The notes beneath the pieces were generated by a model. The model had not been told where the DNA came from and searched no databases. It saw nothing but the letters and a program-made list of their open reading frames with translations. 64,000 bases of DNA, taken from the NCBI RefSeq assembly GCF_004146235.1, contig NZ_SELO01000005.1, positions 124,001-188,000 of the forward strand, given 5' to 3'. Below, piece after piece: positions 54,762 through 63,234 of the stretch; the first letter of the stretch is position 1; each line of letters begins with the position of its first letter. The position numbers and the translations under genes are program-made. The DNA is from Tropicimonas sp. IMCC6043. Lineage in GTDB: Bacteria; Pseudomonadota; Alphaproteobacteria; Rhodobacterales; Rhodobacteraceae.

Positions 54762-55757
54762 ATGGTTGAACGGACAAGACTGTATTGGACCGGGGGAACT
54801 CTGGCCGCGGTGGGCTGCCTGGTCGGCTTTACGGTGCTGGCACAGCAGGATGGCACGGACAGCGGCGGCGCCTTCCCGACTTTCCAGATGACCACGCCCA
54901 ACTCCTCGGATACGACGCCTTCCGACACCGGTGGCGCGCCGGCCTTTCCGACATTCGACCTGGCAGCGCCCGAAAGCGGCGGAGCGATCACTCCACAGGG
55001 CGCGGGGTCCGAGGCGTCGGACCTGATACGGGTGGGAAGCTGCTACATCGCCCAGGACATCCCCGCCAGCGACCCCGAGATCGTCGTCGAGGTGGAGATC
55101 GATTCAGAAGGAAAGGTCGCTTCCCTGCCGGAATTGGTCGAACCCGAACAGCCAACCGTCGAACAGCGCCTGATCTTCGTCAATCTCGTCACGGCACTCG
55201 AGAGTTGCGCGCCTTACGGCGCCGGAAGCGCGGGTCGGCACCGGCTGGCGGCCACCGAGGACGATGTCCGCCTTGTATCCGACAGCACGGTCGCGGTTCC
55301 CGCGCCTCCACCGCAGGGTCCGATCCCCGGCGCGGCGAGCTGGCTCCCGGGAACTCCGGATACCGAGGCGGATCTCGAGCTGTCCCGCCGCGAGAAGGCC
55401 GAACTCCAGGCCCGTCTGATGGTGATGGGCCATGACCCGAACGGCATCGACGGCATGCCGGGCAAGGGCACACGCGCCGCGCTCAAGGCGTGGCAGGAGG
55501 CCAACGGCATTCCGGCGAGCGGCTATCTCGACCAGATCCAGATGACGATCCTGATGCAGCAATCCGAACCGGCCTTCGCGGCCTGGCTCCAGGATCCGGC
55601 CAATCGCGAGACCATCGAGAGCGCCGCTGCCGCCGCGCCCGTGGCACAGAAAAAAGCAAGCGGCAACAATCGCGCCAAGCTGCCGCCGGGATATTTCTGG
55701 TACAAGGGGCGCATGTGCAAGAAGGTGTTCGGCAGCAGAGTGCTCTCTTGCAGGTAG
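54762..55757 (+). CDS. Secreted protein with a peptidoglycan-binding domain
   Basis: A 331-residue protein with an N-terminal membrane anchor or signal peptide (residues 10-27, GTLAAVGCLVGFTVLAQQ). A Ser/Thr/Pro/Gly-rich region follows, with a duplicated FPTF motif, then a middle domain with SCYIAQDIPASDPEIVVEVEIDSEG. The peptidoglycan-binding type 1 domain (about 225-280) contains LQARLMVMGHDPNGIDGMPGKGTRAALKAWQ. The C-terminus is basic with two cysteines. The ATG at 54762 follows GAGGAGA. It should act in the periplasm at the cell wall. Confidence 0.82.
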   Translation: MVERTRLYWTGGTLAAVGCLVGFTVLAQQDGTDSGGAFPTFQMTTPNSSDTTPSDTGGAPAFPTFDLAAPESGGAITPQGAGSEASDLIRVGSCYIAQDIPASDPEIVVEVEIDSEGKVASLPELVEPEQPTVEQRLIFVNLVTALESCAPYGAGSAGRHRLAATEDDVRLVSDSTVAVPAPPPQGPIPGAASWLPGTPDTEADLELSRREKAELQARLMVMGHDPNGIDGMPGKGTRAALKAWQEANGIPASGYLDQIQMTILMQQSEPAFAAWLQDPANRETIESAAAAAPVAQKKASGNNRAKLPPGYFWYKGRMCKKVFGSRVLSCR

Positions 55758-55888
55758 GACAAATTCGATATTGAGGCCGGACTGGCCCTCGGTCGCGTGG
55801 AAGTTGGATCCGCTCGGAGTTTCGATAATCTATCGTGTTGCCGAACAAGCTTACACAGCAAGATTGACGTAGCAGACATCGGCCCCGG

Positions 55889-56314
55889 TTGCCCGAGATC
55901 GACGAACCCGAAGCCATGGCCATCCCTTTTCGAACATTCCCAGAGAGTGGCGGCGTCGTCCCGCATCCTGGGGCGGGACGGAAGCCTGTGGAGGCGCTTC
56001 GGCCCCGCGACCTCGTGCTGACACGGGACGATGGCGCTCTGCCCCTCCGCTGGATCGGACGGAGGCAGGTAATTGGACAGGGGAATACGACGCTGGCGCT
56101 GATCGAGACCGACGTTCTCGGCAACTCGCGACCGCCGCGTGCTGACGCACGGTCCATGATCGACGAGACGCCACTTGACCCGCCGGACCTACCCGATACT
56201 GCAACCGAAATGATCTCCACCCGACCAATCCTGACGGTCCGAGAAGGCGCCGTTCTGGCAGCCGAAGCGTTGTCGCGCGAGGCTGGTTCGGAGCGCCGAG
56301 ATCACGCCACCTGA
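55889..56314 (+). pseudogene. Hint-domain (Hedgehog/intein-like) remnant
   Basis: A 141-codon frame whose middle, PVEALRPRDLVLTRDDGALPLRWIGRRQVIGQG, closely follows the start of the Hint_2 domain found in many rhodobacterial secreted proteins. The usual upstream Cys-Phe-Thr-Pro-Gly start (with the catalytic Cys) and the downstream SPQHRML part are missing. The later half is unlike the family. It is probably a truncated copy, though a short expressed protein cannot be excluded. No clear ribosome site precedes it. Confidence 0.45.
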
Positions 56315-56415
56315 GCAATACGACGCCGCCTTGCGGTCGGATTGCCGCGCCTCTTGCGTCCCGTTCCCCCTTCCCCTATCCCGGCGCCGGAACAGACGGA
56401 AGGAACGGGCGGGCC

Positions 56416-57654
56416 ATGCCGCTTCTCGTGATGAAATTCGGCGGCACCTCGGTCGCCACGCTCGACCGGATCCGGCGTGCCGCCAAGCGCGTCGGTCGCG
56501 AGGTCGCCAACGGGTATGACGTCATCGTTATCGTCTCGGCGATGTCCGGAAAGACCAACGAACTCGTCGGCTGGGTCGAGGAGACCTCGCCCCTCTTCGA
56601 CGCCCGCGAATACGACGCGGTGGTCAGCTCCGGCGAGAACGTGACCGCCGGCCTGATGGCGCTGACGCTGCAGGAGATGGACGTCCCCGCGCGGTCATGG
56701 CAGGGCTGGCAGGTACCGGTGCAGACGACGCCGGTCCATGCCGCGGCGCGGATCGAGGCGATCCCGACAGACAATATCAATGCCAAGTTCGCCGAAGGCA
56801 TGAAGGTGGCCGTGGTCGCAGGCTTTCAGGGTATCGCCGCGGACGGACGGATCACCACGCTCGGCCGCGGGGGCTCGGACACCACCGCCGTCGCCTTCGC
56901 CGCGGCCTTCGGCGCCGAGCGCTGCGACATCTACACCGATGTCGACGGCGTCTACACGACTGACCCGCGAATCTCGTCGAAAGCACGCAAGCTCGACCGG
57001 ATCGCCTTCGAGGAAATGCTGGAACTCGCAAGCCTCGGCGCCAAAGTGCTCCAGACCCGCTCGGTCGAACTCGCCATGCGCTACAAGGTGCGCCTTCGGG
57101 TGCTGTCGTCGTTCGAGGAATATGACCCCACAGCAGGCACGCTGGTCTGCGACGAGGAGGAAATCATGGAAAGCAATGTCGTCTCCGGCGTGGCCTACAG
57201 CCGCGATGAGGCCAAGGTTACGCTGATCTCGGTCGCCGACCGCCCGGGCATCGCCTCCGCCATCTTCGGCACGCTCTCGGAGGCGGCCGTCAACGTGGAC
57301 ATGATCATCCAGAACATCTCCGAGGAAGGCCGCACGGACATGACTTTCTCTTGTCCGACCAACCAGGTCGCCCGGGCTGACCGGGCGATGCAGCAGGCGC
57401 GCGAGAAGGGGCTGGTCAACTTCCACGACCTGGTGGTGGACAACGATGTCTGCAAGGTTTCAGTCGTGGGCATCGGCATGCGCTCGCACACGGGCGTCGC
57501 GGCGAAGATGTTCGAAGCCCTCTCCAAGGAAGGCATCAACATCAAGGTCATCACCACGTCCGAGATCAAGATCTCGGTTCTGATCGACCGGAAATATCTG
57601 GAATTGGCCGTGCAGGCGCTCCATGATGCCTTCGGGCTGGAGATGGCGGGATAA
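56416..57654 (+). CDS. lysC: Aspartate kinase
   Basis: A 412-residue kinase phosphorylating aspartate, the first step to lysine, threonine, methionine and diaminopimelate. The catalytic domain starts VMKFGGTSVA and includes VAGFQGIAADGRITTLGRGGSDTTAVA and YTDVDGVYTTDPRI. Two ACT domains follow: one near 265-335 (VTLISVADRPGIASAIFGTLSEAAVNVDMI) and one near 345-410. The ACT domains give feedback control by lysine and/or threonine. ptsP follows on the same strand after 36 bp. Confidence 0.96.
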   Translation: MPLLVMKFGGTSVATLDRIRRAAKRVGREVANGYDVIVIVSAMSGKTNELVGWVEETSPLFDAREYDAVVSSGENVTAGLMALTLQEMDVPARSWQGWQVPVQTTPVHAAARIEAIPTDNINAKFAEGMKVAVVAGFQGIAADGRITTLGRGGSDTTAVAFAAAFGAERCDIYTDVDGVYTTDPRISSKARKLDRIAFEEMLELASLGAKVLQTRSVELAMRYKVRLRVLSSFEEYDPTAGTLVCDEEEIMESNVVSGVAYSRDEAKVTLISVADRPGIASAIFGTLSEAAVNVDMIIQNISEEGRTDMTFSCPTNQVARADRAMQQAREKGLVNFHDLVVDNDVCKVSVVGIGMRSHTGVAAKMFEALSKEGINIKVITTSEIKISVLIDRKYLELAVQALHDAFGLEMAG

Positions 57655-57690
57655 TCGCATCCCGCCGGTCTCCCCAAGGGGACGGGACAG

Positions 57691-59931
57691 GTGAGCGAGA
57701 CCCAATCAGGCAGCAGGCGACTGCTGGGGCGGCTGAAACAGGCCCTCGCCGAACCGGCCGAGGGACAGGAAAGGCTTGATCGCATCACCCGGCTGATCGC
57801 CGAGGAGATGGGCGAGCCTGTCTGCTCGATCTATCTCTTCCGCGATGACGTTACGCTCGAACTCTGTGCCACCGAGGGCCTGAAACCCGAGGCGGTGCAC
57901 CAGACGCGGATGCGACTCGGCGAGGGCCTCGTGGGCCGCGTCGCCGCCTCCACCAAACCGGTCAACACTGGCAACGCGCCGGCCGAGGCGGGTTTCCGCT
58001 TCATGCCGGAGACCGGCGAGGAGATCTATTCGGCCTTCCTCGGCGTGCCGATCCAGCGGCTTGGTGAACGCCTCGGCGTGCTCGTGGTCCAGTCGAAGGA
58101 CCAGGAGCCGTTCGATGAGGACGAGGTCTACGCGCTGGAAGTGGTCGCCATGGTTCTGGCCGAGATGGCCGAGCTCGGCGCCTTCATCGGCGAGGGCGCG
58201 GCGATGGCTGCGCTGCACCAGCATCCGGTGATGCTGCGCGGGAAGGTCGGCCAGGAAGGCGCCTGCGAGGGCCAAGTGCTGCTGCACGAGCCGCGCGTGG
58301 TCGTCACCAATCCCTTTGCCGACGATGCCGAAGCGGAACTCAACCGGCTGCGAGAAGCGATCGACAAGCTTCGCGTGTCGGTCGACGAGATGCTCAATGT
58401 CACCGAACTCGGCGACAAGGACCAGCTCGACGTGCTGGAAGCCTACCGAATGTTCGCCAATTCCAAGGGCTGGCTGCGTCGGATGGAGGCGGATATCAAC
58501 CGCGGCCTCTCCGCCGAGGCGGCGGTTGAGAAGGAACAGACCGCGGCGCGCGCCCGGATGGAGCAGGTGCCCGACCCCTATCTGCGCGACCGGTTGCACG
58601 ATCTCGACGACCTCTCCAACCGGTTGCTGCGGCTGTTGACCGGACAGGGCAGCAATACCGGCGTCGAGATGCCGGAGAACCCGGTTCTGGTCGCCCGAAA
58701 CATCGGCCCCGGAGAGCTTCTGGCCTATGGCCGCGGGCTGCGAGGCATCGTGCTCGAAGAAGGCTCGGTCGGCAGCCACGCGACGATCATCGCGCGCGCG
58801 CTCGCGATCCCGCTGGTCATCAATTGCGACCGCATCACAACCGAAGCTCTGAACGGCGACCGGATCATGGTCGACGGCGAACAGGGAACGGTCCATCTCC
58901 GCCCCGAGGAGTCCGTCGCCACCGCTTTCCGCGACAAGATGGCGATGATGACCAAGGCGCAGGAGCGCTATGCCTCGATCCGCCGCGTCCCCGCGACCAC
59001 CGTTTACGGCCCGACGATCCGGCTCGACATGAACGCGGGCCTGATGGCCGACCTGCCCTCGCTCAGGTCATCGGGCGCCGATGGCGTGGGCCTGTTCCGG
59101 ACCGAGCTGCAGTTCCTGGTGCGGTCGAAATTCCCCAGCCGGGGCGAACTCGCGGCGAACTACGCGCGCGTGCTCGACGCCGCCGAGGGCAAGCGCGTTG
59201 CCTTCCGCACACTCGACATCGGCTCCGACAAGGTGCTGCCCTACATGAAGCCGCAGGACGAGCCCAATCCGGCGCTCGGTTGGCGGGCGATCCGAGTAGG
59301 GCTCGACAAGCCCGGCGTGCTCCGGATGCAGCTCCAGGCGCTGATCCGCGGCGCCAAGGGGCGGCCGCTCACCGTCATGTTCCCCTTCGTCGCGCAATTC
59401 GACGAGTTCCGCGCGGCGCGGCGGCAGCTTCTGGACGAACTCGACCGCGAGGAGCGGCTCGGACATCCGTTGCCCAAGACGGTCGAAATCGGCGCGATGC
59501 TCGAGACACCGAGTCTCGCCTTCGCGCCGAAGCAGTTCTTCGAAATGGCCGACTTCATCTCGGTTGGCGGTAACGACCTGAAGCAGTTTTTCTTCGCCGC
59601 CGACCGCGAGAACGAGCGGGTGCGCCGGCGCTACGACACACTCAACGTCTCCTTCCTGACCTTCCTCGAATGGATCGTCATGCGCTGCGGCGAGACCAAG
59701 ACCGATCTCAGCTTCTGCGGCGAGGATGCCGGCAGGCCCGTCGAGGCGCTTTGCTTCGCCGCCATGGGCTTTCGCACGCTGTCGATGCGGCCGGCCTCGA
59801 TCGGCCCGGTCAAGCACCTGCTCAGGCGCTCCAACCTCGCCGAGGTGCGCGAGGTGATCGACGACGCCCGCGCCAGCGGCGCGCAATCGGTGCGCCCGGC
59901 CGTGATGGACTGGTTGCGCCAGCAGGGGTGA
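57691..59931 (+). CDS. ptsP: PEP-protein phosphotransferase PtsP (EI-Ntr)
   Basis: A 746-residue enzyme I of the nitrogen PTS. The N-terminal GAF domain (about 20-165) has GEGLVGRVAAS and AFLGVPIQR. The phosphohistidine is His363 in SVGSHATIIARAL, and the C-terminal PEP-binding TIM barrel includes GVGLFRTELQFL, FRTLDIGSDK, SVGGNDLKQ and Cys676 in LSFCGEDAGRP. It transfers phosphate from PEP to NPr and on to EIIA-Ntr, with a regulatory rather than sugar-transport role. The start is a GTG. The order lysC-ptsP is common in this group. Confidence 0.94.
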   Translation: MSETQSGSRRLLGRLKQALAEPAEGQERLDRITRLIAEEMGEPVCSIYLFRDDVTLELCATEGLKPEAVHQTRMRLGEGLVGRVAASTKPVNTGNAPAEAGFRFMPETGEEIYSAFLGVPIQRLGERLGVLVVQSKDQEPFDEDEVYALEVVAMVLAEMAELGAFIGEGAAMAALHQHPVMLRGKVGQEGACEGQVLLHEPRVVVTNPFADDAEAELNRLREAIDKLRVSVDEMLNVTELGDKDQLDVLEAYRMFANSKGWLRRMEADINRGLSAEAAVEKEQTAARARMEQVPDPYLRDRLHDLDDLSNRLLRLLTGQGSNTGVEMPENPVLVARNIGPGELLAYGRGLRGIVLEEGSVGSHATIIARALAIPLVINCDRITTEALNGDRIMVDGEQGTVHLRPEESVATAFRDKMAMMTKAQERYASIRRVPATTVYGPTIRLDMNAGLMADLPSLRSSGADGVGLFRTELQFLVRSKFPSRGELAANYARVLDAAEGKRVAFRTLDIGSDKVLPYMKPQDEPNPALGWRAIRVGLDKPGVLRMQLQALIRGAKGRPLTVMFPFVAQFDEFRAARRQLLDELDREERLGHPLPKTVEIGAMLETPSLAFAPKQFFEMADFISVGGNDLKQFFFAADRENERVRRRYDTLNVSFLTFLEWIVMRCGETKTDLSFCGEDAGRPVEALCFAAMGFRTLSMRPASIGPVKHLLRRSNLAEVREVIDDARASGAQSVRPAVMDWLRQQG

Positions 59932-60003
59932 TCTCCCGGACGTCCCGCACCGAAACGGCGCGGACCTGCCGAAAAGACCAGTCTGGAGCGACGCTTCGGC
60001 GGG

Positions 60004-60032
60004 TTGAGGCCATCGCATTGGGCAGATAGAAT
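60004..60032 (+). promoter_or_regulatory. Sigma-70-type promoter after ptsP
   Basis: TTGAGG at 60004-60009 and TAGAAT at 60027-60032 are separated by 17 bp, a good sigma-70-like promoter. It is about 160 bp before the small gene at 60193, which would leave a long leader. Confidence 0.55.
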
Positions 60033-60055
60033 TTTCTTTCAGGATCAGGATCGTG

Positions 60056-60079
60056 GACGCCGTCCGAGACGGCGCGTCC
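60056..60079 (+). other. Hairpin in the leader before the small gene
   Basis: GCCGTC-CGA-GACGGC forms a perfect six-pair stem (60059-60073), extended on both sides by GAC and GTC with one bulged base. It lies just after the predicted promoter, inside the long leader. Confidence 0.45.
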
Positions 60080-60151
60080 GCGTCCCATCCCCAACCTGCT
60101 CCGCGAATCCGGACAGGTCGTATCGGTGTGTGCGCCGACCTCGATGATCAA

Positions 60152-60167
60152 TGTACCGGTCGGTACA
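60152..60167. promoter_or_regulatory. 7-2-7 inverted repeat, TetR-like operator
   Basis: TGTACCGGTCGGTACA has perfect seven-base arms around GT. Operators with CCGGTCGG cores are typical of TetR-family repressors. It lies 26 bp upstream of the TTG at 60193. No TetR gene is visible in the window. Confidence 0.5.
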
Positions 60168-60192
60168 GACTACTTTGGGGAGACAGCACGAG

Positions 60193-60507
60193 TTGAGCGA
60201 CGTTCTGCGACTTGAGATTCCACGCTGCCGCAGCGATTCCGCCCGCCGGGTGCTGACCCGGATTGCCTGGCGCGGGTACATGCCGCCCGAATCCGACGGG
60301 ACCCCGAACGTGCTCTGGCAGGTCCCCGCCGACCAGGTGGATCTCATCCGCTCGGTGCTGCGCCGGAACCGGCGGCTGGCGGGGGATTCCGTGACAGTCT
60401 GGGGCGCCGTTGACCGGGTCTGCGAGATGATCGCAGCGGAATCGGACCGCACGGGCGTGCGCCCCTGCTATCATCACACGCCTCCCGATACCGGAGCGCC
60501 GGACTGA
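60193..60507 (+). CDS. Small protein of unknown function
   Basis: A 104-residue protein that I do not recognise. Helical and basic, with SARRVLTRIAWRGYMPPESDGTPNVLWQVPADQVDLIRSVLRR as its most ordered-looking part and no signal peptide. The TTG at 60193 is chosen because GGGGAGA lies upstream at good spacing; an in-frame ATG at 60151 has no ribosome site and would place the inverted repeat inside the coding region. It reads away from ptsP, with its own promoter. Confidence 0.5.
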   Translation: MSDVLRLEIPRCRSDSARRVLTRIAWRGYMPPESDGTPNVLWQVPADQVDLIRSVLRRNRRLAGDSVTVWGAVDRVCEMIAAESDRTGVRPCYHHTPPDTGAPD

Positions 60508-60640
60508 CACCGGCCGTGGGACGCCTTCTGCTGTTTCAGGAGTAGACCTCGGCGAATCTGGTCGGGCTATCGTCTCTTGCGACCGCTGATATCCATTTCC
60601 GGGAAAATCTACCCAGTTCCGTGCTGCCGGGAGGCGACCC

Positions 60641-61156
60641 TCATGCTGTGCCGTCCGCCCGCTCCACCTTGCCGGTGATACCGGCCCAGTCGCCGATGCC
60701 GAGCACCCGGTCCGGGTTGGTGGGCGGCGGCATCTCCACGCCGTCGAGGCGGGTGAAACCGAAACGCCCGTAATAGGGCGCGTCACCGACCAGCATCATC
60801 CGCGTCCATCCGATGGCTTCGGCCCGCGAAATGACTTCCCGGATCAGCACCCCGCCGAGCCCCTCGCCCTGCCGCGTGGGGTGAATCGCCACCGGCCCGA
60901 TGAGCGCCGCATCGCGGCCGGCGACGCGCACCGGCCAGACGCGGATCGCCCCGGCGAGGATACCGTCCTCACGGGCGACCAGGCACAGGAGCGCCAGCGG
61001 CGCCACGCCCTCGCGAAGACGGTAGGAGGAGAGCGCCTCGCGGCCCGGCGCGAAGCAGAGATCGAGCAGAGCCTCGACCTCCCACCAATCCTCGCTCCGC
61101 TCCTGCGCAAATTCCAACCGGATGTCCCTTCGCCCGACCGACCCCGCTCCTAGCAC
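60641..61156 (-). CDS. GNAT-family N-acetyltransferase
   Basis: A 171-residue acetyltransferase. The acetyl-CoA loop is visible in HPTRQGEGLGGVLIREV (the Q/RxxGxG/A motif), preceded by ALIGPVAI and followed by VGDAPYYGRFGF. The opening WWEVEALLDLCFAPGREALSSYRLR is shared by a group of rhodobacterial GNAT proteins. The substrate is unknown. The GTG start at 61156 has GGGGAG close upstream; a TTG further in (RDIRLEF) is an alternative. It is divergent from the MarC-family gene. Confidence 0.86.
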   Translation of the reverse strand: MLGAGSVGRRDIRLEFAQERSEDWWEVEALLDLCFAPGREALSSYRLREGVAPLALLCLVAREDGILAGAIRVWPVRVAGRDAALIGPVAIHPTRQGEGLGGVLIREVISRAEAIGWTRMMLVGDAPYYGRFGFTRLDGVEMPPPTNPDRVLGIGDWAGITGKVERADGTA

Positions 61157-61269
61157 GCTCCCCGGGTGCCCGCAAAGGCAAGCTGCCGCAACCGCCTTGG
61201 CGGGCCTTGACGGTGCGACAGGTCGGCGGGAGCATCGCGCCGGTCCGGAGACCGTTGGAGAAACCCAAG

Positions 61270-61869
61270 ATGTCACAGCACCTTCAGGCCATCGCCACGC
61301 TGTTTTCGCTCGTGAACCCGCTGGTCTGCGCGTTGATGTTCGCGAGTATCGCGCGCGGGCAGAGCCGTGGCGCCGCCCTGCGCAGCGCCACTGGCGCCAT
61401 GCTCACCGTCGCCGCGGTGCTGGTGATGGCGGCCTTCGCCGGTGCGCCGCTTCTGAAGCTCTTCGGCATCTCGCTCGACGCCTTTTCGGTGGCCGGCGGT
61501 GGCGTGCTGATCTTCATCGGGCTGTCGATGATGAAGGGCGACGGCACGCCCGCCGCGAGCGCCGATCCCGGCGCTTCGCCCGATATCGGCAAGCTCGTTC
61601 TCTTCGCCGCGAGCCCCGGCACGATCACCGGCGTGATGACCCTGACCGCCGCGCATCGCGGCACTTCCCTGCCGGTCACGGCGCTGGTGGCCATCGCCGT
61701 TGTGCTCTCCGTCACCTGGATCCTGCTCGTGGCGAAATCCCGACGGCCGCTGCCCGAACACCAGGGCCTCGCCCACGACATGGTGAGCCGCTATATGGGG
61801 CTGATCATTATTGCCATGGGCATTCAGTTCGCCCTCACGGGGTTCAGATCCTTCATGAGCGGCGGCTGA
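61270..61869 (+). CDS. MarC-family integral membrane protein
   Basis: A 199-residue inner-membrane protein with six hydrophobic segments, matching the MarC/UPF0056 family: AIATLFSLVNPLVCALMF at the start and a central glycine-rich helix (SVAGGGVLIFIGLSMM). MarC was named for the mar locus but a role in multiple antibiotic resistance has not held up, so its function is open. The ATG at 61270 follows GGAG. Confidence 0.85.
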   Translation: MSQHLQAIATLFSLVNPLVCALMFASIARGQSRGAALRSATGAMLTVAAVLVMAAFAGAPLLKLFGISLDAFSVAGGGVLIFIGLSMMKGDGTPAASADPGASPDIGKLVLFAASPGTITGVMTLTAAHRGTSLPVTALVAIAVVLSVTWILLVAKSRRPLPEHQGLAHDMVSRYMGLIIIAMGIQFALTGFRSFMSGG

Positions 61870-61935
61870 CCTGCGCCCTTTCGGCTGGAATCGCCGCCGG
61901 CGGCGCGCTACATGGAGCCGCAAAGGAGACGCTGC

Positions 61936-62547
61936 ATGTTCTACCGCCCCCAGGACGACCACGGCCTGCCCCACAATCCGTTCAATGCCATCGTCACGCC
62001 GCGCCCGATCGCATGGATCTCGACCCGTGGCCCGGACGGCACGGAGAACCTCGCGCCCTATTCCTTCTTCAACGCCGTGGCCTACACCCCGCCGCAGGTC
62101 ATGTTCGCCACTACCGGCAAAAAGCATGATCGCGAGGGCACCAAGGACACGCTGGCCAATATCCGCGACAGCGGGGTGTTCGCCGTAAATGTCGTCGAAT
62201 ACGCCATGCGCGAGGCGATGAACCTGACCTCGGGCCCCTGGGACAAGGACGTGGACGAAGCGGAACTGGCCGGGATCGAGCGCGCCGAGTGCCAGGAAAT
62301 CAATTGCGCCCGCATCGCCGGGGCGCCGGCAACGCTCGAATGCCGGCTGAGGCAGATCGTCGAGCTTGAGGGGCCGGCGAACCTCGTCGCCTTCGGCGAG
62401 GTGGTCGGTGTCCACCTGCGCGACGACTGCATCGTCGACGGCCGTTTCGACGTCACGCGCTACCAACCGCTGACCCGAATGGGGTATCGCGACTTCGCGC
62501 GGATCACCGAGGTCTTCTCGATGCCGCGGCCCGGCGAGCAGGTCTGA
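61936..62547 (+). CDS. Flavin reductase-like FMN-binding protein
   Basis: A 203-residue flavoprotein of the flavin-reductase-like domain family. The FMN-binding region is PFNAIVTPRPIAWISTRGPDGTENLAPYSFFNAVAYTPPQVMFA, and NVVEYAMREAMNLTS continues the fold. Many such proteins are flavin reductases or small FMN-dependent oxidoreductases. The ATG at 61936 has AGGAGA upstream. It starts 67 bp after the MarC-family gene and may share its transcript. Confidence 0.87.
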   Translation: MFYRPQDDHGLPHNPFNAIVTPRPIAWISTRGPDGTENLAPYSFFNAVAYTPPQVMFATTGKKHDREGTKDTLANIRDSGVFAVNVVEYAMREAMNLTSGPWDKDVDEAELAGIERAECQEINCARIAGAPATLECRLRQIVELEGPANLVAFGEVVGVHLRDDCIVDGRFDVTRYQPLTRMGYRDFARITEVFSMPRPGEQV

Positions 62548-62678
62548 GCCGCCGCAACCGGCGTCACAGTGGCGCAATGCGTCGCCGATCCACTGCCACA
62601 CCCTTGTTCGCAAGGCGCAAAGACGCTTGAGTGATGCCGGCCAATCACGCGACGGCAAACCGGGAAGGAGCGCGCGCC

Positions 62679-63218
62679 ATGGGCAATCACAAATCGGTCA
62701 GGGACTATATCCGCACCATCGCCGACTTCCCCCATGAAGGGATCATGTTCCGCGATGTCACGACGCTCTTTGCCGACCCGCGAGGCTTGCGGATCGCCGT
62801 CGACCAGTTGCTGCACCCCTATGCCGGCACGCCGATCGACTGCGTCGTCGGCCTCGAGGCGCGCGGTTTCATCCTCGGAGGCGCGGTGGCGCACCAGCTT
62901 GGCATCGGTTTCGTGCCGGTCCGCAAGAAGGGCAAGCTGCCCGGTCCGGTGATTTCCGAGGCCTACACGCTGGAATATGGCGAAGCGGTGGTGGAGATCC
63001 ACGACGACGCGATCGAGCCGGGCGCGCGCGTGCTCGTCGTCGACGACCTGCTGGCGACGGGTGGCACGGCCGAGGCCGGGATCAAGCTCGTCGAGCGGCT
63101 CGGCGGCGAGGTCATCGGCTGCGCCTTCGTCATCGACCTGCCAGCGCTCGGCGGCCGGACAAGGCTCGAGGCGATGGGGATGGACGTCCACACGCTCTGC
63201 GAGTTCGAGGGCGACTGA
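62679..63218 (+). CDS. apt: Adenine phosphoribosyltransferase
   Basis: A 179-residue salvage enzyme making AMP from adenine and PRPP. The PRPP motif is [16 protein letters not shown] at about residues 120-135, and [17 protein letters not shown] and [11 protein letters not shown] are typical of Apt. The ATG at 62679 follows AAGGAG. In the gap before it, CCTTG-TTCG-CAAGG at 62602-62615 forms a short hairpin with a UUCG loop. The gene ends 16 bp before the convergent oxidase gene. Confidence 0.95.
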   Translation: MGNHKSVRDYIRTIADFPHEGIMFRDVTTLFADPRGLRIAVDQLLHPYAGTPIDCVVGLEARGFILGGAVAHQLGIGFVPVRKKGKLPGPVISEAYTLEYGEAVVEIHDDAIEPGARVLVVDDLLATGGTAEAGIKLVERLGGEVIGCAFVIDLPALGGRTRLEAMGMDVHTLCEFEGD

Positions 63219-63234
63219 GGCGGAGGTCCCGCGT

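Noticed and set aside
60045-60452. A 135-codon minus-strand frame opposite the small gene at 60193
   Set aside because: The plus-strand frame has a ribosome site, an upstream promoter and more protein-like composition.
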